Positions 1 through 3,450 of a stretch of DNA of 6,279 nucleotides are shown piece by piece (the stretch's first letter is position 1; each line of letters begins with the position of its first letter). The position numbers were made by a program, and so were the translations under genes. The notes beneath the pieces are model-generated. The model ran no database searches, had not been told where the DNA came from, and was given only the letters and a program-made list of their open reading frames with translations. The stretch comes from Acidobacteriota bacterium. Its GTDB lineage: Bacteria > Acidobacteriota > Terriglobia > Terriglobales > Acidobacteriaceae. Location of the stretch: assembly GCA_021798655.1 (NCBI GenBank), contig JAJZFE010000342.1, forward strand, positions 1-6,279, read 5' to 3'.

Positions 1-157
1 AGTTTTCTTTTTCATTCGCACACCGCAGTATATCGCCGTGGGCTCCGAACCATGCGGGGAACTTTTGGGCTGCTTCCACGCTACAGGCCCGCGCTCTAGG
101 CTATGCTTCATTTAGCGATCCAACGCATGATCAGAAGATGACGGACGCGACACTGAA

Positions 158-655
158 GTGACCCTGAAGCGAGCTTTGAAACCTATTCTCCACCAGACGA
201 TTCTGCCGCGATTAGCGCACCTGTTCCGCAGCCTGCCCCGAACGGAGGACCCGCGTGTGATTGGTGGCATTGCGGCGGGTGTTGCCGTGATGGGCGGGGC
301 CATCTGGTGGTACATCGTGCGGCACCGGCTCTCGGCCGAGGAGGTGGAACGGCGGCGGCGCGAGGAACTTGCCCTGGGCGGCCGCATCACCGACGGAGTG
401 ATTCTGGACGCACGCACGCTGAGCAACGAAGACAGCATCTCGCCTACGCCGGAGGTGCTGGTCTACAGCTACTCGCTTGCAGGGCTCACGTATCACTGCG
501 CACAGGATGTATCGACACTGCGCAACGAGGTGCTGGGCTTCCGCATCGACCAGCCGGTGCAGGTGCGCTATGACCCGCGCAATCCGGGCAACAGCATTAT
601 CGTGTCGGAGACCTGGACAGGACTGTGGCTGCGGCCCGACGACATGGACCGCTAG
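158..655 (+). CDS. DUF3592-like single-pass membrane protein
   Basis: A 165-residue protein of unknown function. Residues 1-33 are basic and amphipathic; residues 34-54 (VIGGIAAGVAVMGGAIWWYIV) form one strong membrane helix; residues 55-75 are a charged stretch rich in Glu and Arg (EEVERRRREE). The C-terminal soluble part has a pattern I associate with DUF3592: a beta hairpin around VYSYSLAGLTYHC (102-114), then G-F/V-x-V and the YDPRNP signature (138-143) followed by a hydrophobic strand. DUF3592 proteins are small membrane-anchored proteins with no established biochemical role. The chosen GTG is the first start after an in-frame stop at 128-130, but has no good Shine-Dalgarno. A GTG at 257 (residue 34) lies 8 nt after GGAGG and would give a 132-residue protein starting at the membrane helix, so the true start may be there. 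The gene ends in TAG and is followed by a 273-nt gap, so it is probably transcribed on its own. Confidence 0.75.
   Translation: MTLKRALKPILHQTILPRLAHLFRSLPRTEDPRVIGGIAAGVAVMGGAIWWYIVRHRLSAEEVERRRREELALGGRITDGVILDARTLSNEDSISPTPEVLVYSYSLAGLTYHCAQDVSTLRNEVLGFRIDQPVQVRYDPRNPGNSIIVSETWTGLWLRPDDMDR
244..248 (+). promoter_or_regulatory. Shine-Dalgarno supporting an internal GTG start at 257
   Basis: GGAGG is followed by an 8-nt spacer and then GTG at 257-259, in frame with the DUF3592-like gene. This is a much better ribosome binding site than anything before the GTG at 158. The protein starting there would begin directly with the membrane helix. A chance match inside coding DNA cannot be excluded. 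Confidence 0.45.
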
Positions 656-665
656 CACGATTCGC

Positions 666-686
666 GGCCAAAACGTGGCCAAAACG
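666..686 (+). repeat. Two-copy 11-nt tandem repeat (GGCCAAAACG)
   Basis: GGCCAAAACG occurs at 666-675 and again at 677-686, separated by one T, giving an 11-nt period close to one helical turn of DNA. It lies 10 nt after the stop codon of the DUF3592-like gene. It could be a simple duplication or a pair of in-phase protein binding half-sites; nothing else here decides between these. The rest of the 656-928 gap is GC-rich, with short palindromes (758-767, and a 6-bp stem pairing 827-832 with 843-848). I see no convincing promoter or terminator in it. Confidence 0.6.
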
Positions 687-928
687 CTACTGACCCCACA
701 CCAGCAGGTTCAGAAGGCCCTGCGAGAGAACACCGTGCGCACCTCGTTTGAATCAGGGCCCGCGGGCGCGCACGGCGACTCAGCAGGGTTAGATGCATGG
801 AAGCGTCGGCATGCTGTCCCGGCGCGAGCCGCCGGCAATCACGCGGCTGGCAAAGGGTTGCCTGCGGACGAGAAAATCTCTTGCTGCGGGCGCGCGTCCC
901 CGGGGCGCCGCGGTGCGTCCAATGTGCC

Positions 929-1966
929 ATGAGCGAAAACGATACGACCACGATGCCCACCGTCAGCCTTGGCCACACCGGGGTGCGCATCTCGCCGTTG
1001 TGCCTGGGCATGATGACCTATGGCAGCAGGCAATGGCGCGAGTGGGTGCTTGAAGAAGCGGAGGCGCGGCCCATCGTGCGCCGCGCGGTCGAGGCGGGCA
1101 TCAACTTCTTCGACACCGCTGACATGTACTCGCTGGGCGAGAGCGAGGTTCTGACCGGAAAGCTGCTGCGCGAGTTTCAGCCGCGCCGCGAAGAGTTGGT
1201 GATCGCCACCAAGGTCTTCCAACCGATGAGCGATCGCCCCAATGATCGCGGGCTCTCGCGCAAGCACATCATGGCCTCGATTGACGCCAGCCTGAAGCGG
1301 CTGGGCGTGGAGTATGTCGACCTCTTCCAGATTCACCGCTTCGACAAGCACACGCCAATTGAGGAGACCTGCGAGGCGCTGCACGACGTGGTGAAGGCTG
1401 GGAAGGCGCTGTATCTCGGCGCTTCGAGCATGTATGCGTGGCAGTTCCAGAAGATGCTGCACTTTCAGGCAACAAACGGGCTGGCGCGCTTTGTGACCAT
1501 GCAGAACCACTACAACCTGGTGTATCGCGAAGAGGAGCGGGAGATGATTCCGCTGTGCGTGGACCAGAAGATCGGCTGCCTTCCGTGGAGTCCGCTGGCG
1601 CGCGGCTTCCTCGCCGGCACGCGCAAACGCGGCGACGAGCAAGCGCTTCCGGAGGGCACATCGGATGCGGCTACGGTGCGCGCCCGCAGCGACGACTTCG
1701 CTCACAAGCTCTACTATCGCGACTCGGACTTTACCGTCGTTGAACGCGTGATGGCCATCGCCGCCCGGCGCAGCGTCAAGCCCGCGCAGGTGGCGCTGGC
1801 ATGGGTTCTGGCCCAGCCCGGGGTCTCGGCACCGATCATCGGAGCCAGCAAGCTCTATCAACTGGAGGACGCGCTGACCGCGCTGGCGCTGAAGCTGACA
1901 CCAGAGGAGTTGCAGCAGTTGGCGCAGCCTTACGAGCCGCATCCGGTGCTCGGCCACAGCTACTAG
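929..1966 (+). CDS. Aldo/keto reductase, YajO-like
   Basis: A 345-residue NAD(P)H-dependent aldo/keto reductase (PF00248), a cytoplasmic TIM-barrel enzyme that reduces aldehydes or ketones to alcohols. The catalytic tetrad is intact: Asp62 and Tyr67 in FFDTADMYS, Lys95 in ATKVF, His136 in QIHRFD. Further family blocks are TGVRISPLCLG (17-27), the GASSMYAWQF strand (164-173), QNHYNL (192-197), PWSPLARGFL (219-228), and the cofactor-binding C-terminal block PIIGASKLYQLEDAL (302-316). The RG(L)SRKHIM...SLKRLG and TPIEET segments are typical of the subgroup containing E. coli YajO and related oxidoreductases; the true substrate cannot be read from sequence. The frame is open from ATG 797, but residues encoded by 797-928 look non-coding and homology begins at about MPTVSLGHTG. 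I chose ATG 929; ATG 953 (337 residues) is an equally reasonable start. No strong Shine-Dalgarno precedes either. It ends in TAG and looks monocistronic. Confidence 0.93.
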   Translation: MSENDTTTMPTVSLGHTGVRISPLCLGMMTYGSRQWREWVLEEAEARPIVRRAVEAGINFFDTADMYSLGESEVLTGKLLREFQPRREELVIATKVFQPMSDRPNDRGLSRKHIMASIDASLKRLGVEYVDLFQIHRFDKHTPIEETCEALHDVVKAGKALYLGASSMYAWQFQKMLHFQATNGLARFVTMQNHYNLVYREEEREMIPLCVDQKIGCLPWSPLARGFLAGTRKRGDEQALPEGTSDAATVRARSDDFAHKLYYRDSDFTVVERVMAIAARRSVKPAQVALAWVLAQPGVSAPIIGASKLYQLEDALTALALKLTPEELQQLAQPYEPHPVLGHSY

Positions 1967-1975
1967 AGTCTGTCC

Positions 1976-2051
1976 CTGAATGGAACAGTGCAGCAAATTC
2001 AGCGTGGCCGGTCGCGGTTTCCTGCATCCGGCTCAGCGATGCAGTGGCATC
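1976..2051 (+). promoter_or_regulatory. Inverted repeats in the 1967-2107 intergenic leader (upstream group)
   Basis: Three short stems lie between the reductase and the CarboxypepD_reg gene. CTGAAT (1976-1981) pairs with ATTCAG (1997-2002). CTGCATC (2022-2028) pairs with GATGCAG (2038-2044) across a 9-nt loop. The right arm of the latter can instead pair downstream: GATGC (2038-2042) with GCATC (2047-2051) across a 4-nt loop. No T-tract follows any stem, so an ordinary intrinsic terminator for the reductase gene is not supported. Whether this stretch is transcribed is unknown; no clear promoter was seen. Confidence 0.4.
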
Positions 2052-2064
2052 ATGGAGTAGGGCC

Positions 2065-2095
2065 GAACCGGTTGCCGTGCAAGCGGTTCCTTGCA
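2065..2095 (+). promoter_or_regulatory. Alternative hairpins just before the CarboxypepD_reg gene
   Basis: GAACCGGTTGC (2065-2075) and GCAAGCGGTTC (2079-2089) form an inverted repeat matching at 10 of 11 positions with a 3-nt loop (CGT). The right arm also takes part in a second, mutually exclusive stem: TGCAAG (2078-2083) with CTTGCA (2090-2095), 6 bp with a 6-nt loop. The second stem ends one base before the purine-rich GAGTGAGG (2097-2104) that serves as Shine-Dalgarno for ATG 2108. This could be a translational control element, or the larger dyad could be a repressor site. Both are inferences from pairing only. Confidence 0.45.
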
Positions 2096-2107
2096 GAGTG
2101 AGGTTCG

Positions 2108-2500
2108 ATGACTAGCAGGACGAGGACGCGGCACCGATGGCTGGCAACGGCGGTCATCTGCGCGCTCGCGGCGACAGCGGCCACGACACTGCTCGGGGCG
2201 CTGCCCGCGCAAGCGCAGCAGCCGCCGAACCCCAGCGTGCGCAGCCTCAGCGGGAAGGTCACGGACACCAGCCATGAGCCCATCCGCGGCGCCATCGTCG
2301 AGCTGCGCAACACCGACACCCGCGAGGTTGTCACGTACATCACCGACGAGAGCGGGCGCTACAACTTCAAGCGTCTGGACGGAAACATCGACTACGAAGT
2401 GTGGGTGATCTTCCGCGGCCAGCCCAGCGTGACCCGCAGCATCAGCAAGTTCGACAGCCACATGGTGAAGGTGATCAACTTCACCGTGCACGCTTACTAG
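2108..2500 (+). CDS. Exported CarboxypepD_reg-like single-domain protein
   Basis: A 130-residue exported protein. Residues 1-10 are basic (MTSRTRTRHR), 11-32 are hydrophobic, and PAQAQQ gives a signal peptidase I site after Ala36. The mature part (about 46-127) is one carboxypeptidase regulatory-like beta-sandwich: SLSGKVTDTSHEPIRGAIVEL, then a T-D-ESGRYNF strand (79-87), a typical turn for this fold, and a final strand of VKVINFTV. In acidobacteria this module usually sits at the N-terminus of large TonB-dependent transporters; here it stands alone with a stop (TAG) straight after it. It has no catalytic residues and probably acts as a binding or structural module in the periplasm or outside the cell. 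ATG 2108 is preceded by AGG at short spacing in GAGTGAGGTTCG. The CPBP protease gene starts 57 nt downstream, so cotranscription is possible. Confidence 0.85.
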   Translation: MTSRTRTRHRWLATAVICALAATAATTLLGALPAQAQQPPNPSVRSLSGKVTDTSHEPIRGAIVELRNTDTREVVTYITDESGRYNFKRLDGNIDYEVWVIFRGQPSVTRSISKFDSHMVKVINFTVHAY

Positions 2501-2547
2501 TCCAGAGCCAGATGCACAGCCTGTGATACGTTGGCCTTGTCGTGTTC

Positions 2548-2552
2548 GAGGG
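2548..2552 (+). promoter_or_regulatory. Shine-Dalgarno fixing the CPBP start at ATG 2558
   Basis: GAGGG lies 5 nt before ATG 2558. This favours ATG 2558 over the TTG at 2531 that opens the same frame, and the ATG places the first hydrophobic segment right at the N-terminus. Confidence 0.7.
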
Positions 2553-2557
2553 TTGCC

Positions 2558-3298
2558 ATGTTGAAGCCCGTGCTGCTCCTGCTGTGCCTCGCCGTGTTGT
2601 GGTGGTTTGTTCGCAACGACGCCGCCGAGTACGTAGCCTTCAAGCGCCTGACCAACACACGCGACCGCCAGCGCTGCTTCCGCAACTGGATCGTGAAGAG
2701 TTTTCTCGCGTTCTCCGGAACGACGTTGGTCTGCCTGGTGGTCCTGCAGCGTGTGGGCGCGGTCGCGTCGCTACCTCCCGACTTCTTCCCGCTGGCCAGG
2801 TTTCTGAACTCGATGCTGCCTGCGGCCGAGATGCCCGGCAAGAGCTTTCTGGCCGGCTTCGCCAGTGCCGCCGTCGTGACCGGAATCCTGCTGGGCGTGC
2901 TGCTGGCGAAGAAGCTCAAAGTGAAGCACACGACCCTGGGAGACATTGAGCCGTTGATGCCGCGCAATGGCGCGGAGACAGGTTGGGCCACGCTGCTGTC
3001 GATCAACGCCGGCTTCAGCGAGGAGCTGTTCTTCCGCCTGCTGCTGCCGCTGCTGCTGGTCAGCGTGCTGCACCACACAGTGCCCGCGTTTGTCGCCGCA
3101 ATCGTGCTGTTCGGGCTGGCCCACCTCTACCAGGGAGCGGTGGGCGTGGTCACGACTATGCTGCTCGGGGGAGCCTTCGCCGGGCTCTATCTGTGGACCG
3201 GCAGCCTGTGGATCACGATCGCCGCGCACGCCGGTCTGGACCTGATAGCGGTGGTGGTGCGGCCCACGTTGACGCGCCTGCTGCACCGCCCCGCTTAG
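2558..3298 (+). CDS. CPBP family intramembrane metalloprotease (Abi/Rce1-like)
   Basis: A 246-residue polytopic inner-membrane protein of the CPBP family (PF02517), related to eukaryotic CAAX protease Rce1. All three conserved motifs are present: EExxxR as EELFFR (Glu155, Glu156, Arg160), FxxxH as FGLAH (Phe185, His189), and HxxxD as HAGLD (His224, Asp228). These residues form the glutamate/histidine active site within the membrane. Hydrophobic segments lie near 3-18, 47-69, 97-117, 157-172, 175-190, 194-213 and 217-234, giving about six or seven helices, with a soluble loop at 118-142. Bacterial members have varied roles (bacteriocin self-immunity, processing of membrane or lipidated peptides), and the substrate here is unknown. 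The gene follows the small exported CarboxypepD_reg gene by 57 nt and precedes the giant exported propeller gene by 152 nt, so an envelope role is plausible but unproven. It ends in TAG. Confidence 0.93.
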   Translation: MLKPVLLLLCLAVLWWFVRNDAAEYVAFKRLTNTRDRQRCFRNWIVKSFLAFSGTTLVCLVVLQRVGAVASLPPDFFPLARFLNSMLPAAEMPGKSFLAGFASAAVVTGILLGVLLAKKLKVKHTTLGDIEPLMPRNGAETGWATLLSINAGFSEELFFRLLLPLLLVSVLHHTVPAFVAAIVLFGLAHLYQGAVGVVTTMLLGGAFAGLYLWTGSLWITIAAHAGLDLIAVVVRPTLTRLLHRPA

Positions 3299-3335
3299 GT
3301 TACCGAAGCGCCTCACCGCGCCGGATTCGCTGCCC

Positions 3336-3344
3336 TGCTACACT
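3336..3344 (+). promoter_or_regulatory. Candidate extended -10 promoter for the propeller gene
   Basis: TGCTACACT contains an extended -10 TG dinucleotide one base before TACACT, a 4/6 match to TATAAT. No good -35 hexamer sits at the usual distance, which is tolerated for extended -10 promoters. Transcription would start near 3351, leaving about a 100-nt leader before ATG 3451. This is a pattern match only. Confidence 0.4.
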
Positions 3345-3361
3345 CTTGCCTAGTGGATGCT

Positions 3362-3376
3362 GTCCCAATTTGGGAC
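3362..3376. promoter_or_regulatory. Perfect 15-nt palindrome, candidate operator
   Basis: GTCCCAA-T-TTGGGAC is a perfect dyad with 7-bp arms around one central base. It sits about 17 nt downstream of the candidate -10, close to the predicted transcription start, where a repressor dimer would block transcription. The single-base centre argues for a DNA-binding site, not an RNA hairpin. I cannot name the regulator. Confidence 0.5.
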
Positions 3377-3430
3377 GACTTTCTGCCGAGTCGCTCCGTA
3401 TTTATCTCTGGCGCCTCATCCCGCGAGGCT

Positions 3431-3445
3431 CTTGATCCGATCAAG
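3431..3445. promoter_or_regulatory. Perfect 15-nt palindrome overlapping the ribosome binding site
   Basis: CTTGATC-C-GATCAAG is a second perfect dyad with 7-bp arms and one central base. Its right arm overlaps the Shine-Dalgarno AAGG (3443-3446), 4 nt before ATG 3451. In RNA it could fold as a 5-bp stem (CTTGA/TCAAG) with a 5-nt loop, burying part of the ribosome binding site; in DNA it could be an operator. Its sequence differs from the palindrome at 3362-3376. Confidence 0.4.
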
Positions 3446-3450
3446 GCAGT

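Noticed and set aside
1..19. T-rich stretch at the window start as the tail of an upstream terminator
   Set aside because: Any stem would lie outside the window, so it cannot be tested here.
797..928. N-terminal extension of the aldo/keto reductase from ATG 797
   Set aside because: An AGGG sits upstream, but the 44 added residues are Arg/Cys/Ala-rich without family similarity, and the conserved barrel begins at about codon 953.
839..1996. A 385-codon open frame on the - strand opposite the aldo/keto reductase
   Set aside because: It mirrors a confidently identified gene with intact catalytic residues. Its translation shows no recognisable domain and is rich in Arg, His, Gln and Leu, as expected for antisense of GC-rich coding DNA.
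3409..3424. Possible sigma-54 promoter (TGGCGC...CCCGC)
   Set aside because: The GG and GC elements are separated by 11 nt, not 10, and the -12 element lacks TTGC, so it does not fit the strict sigma-54 pattern.
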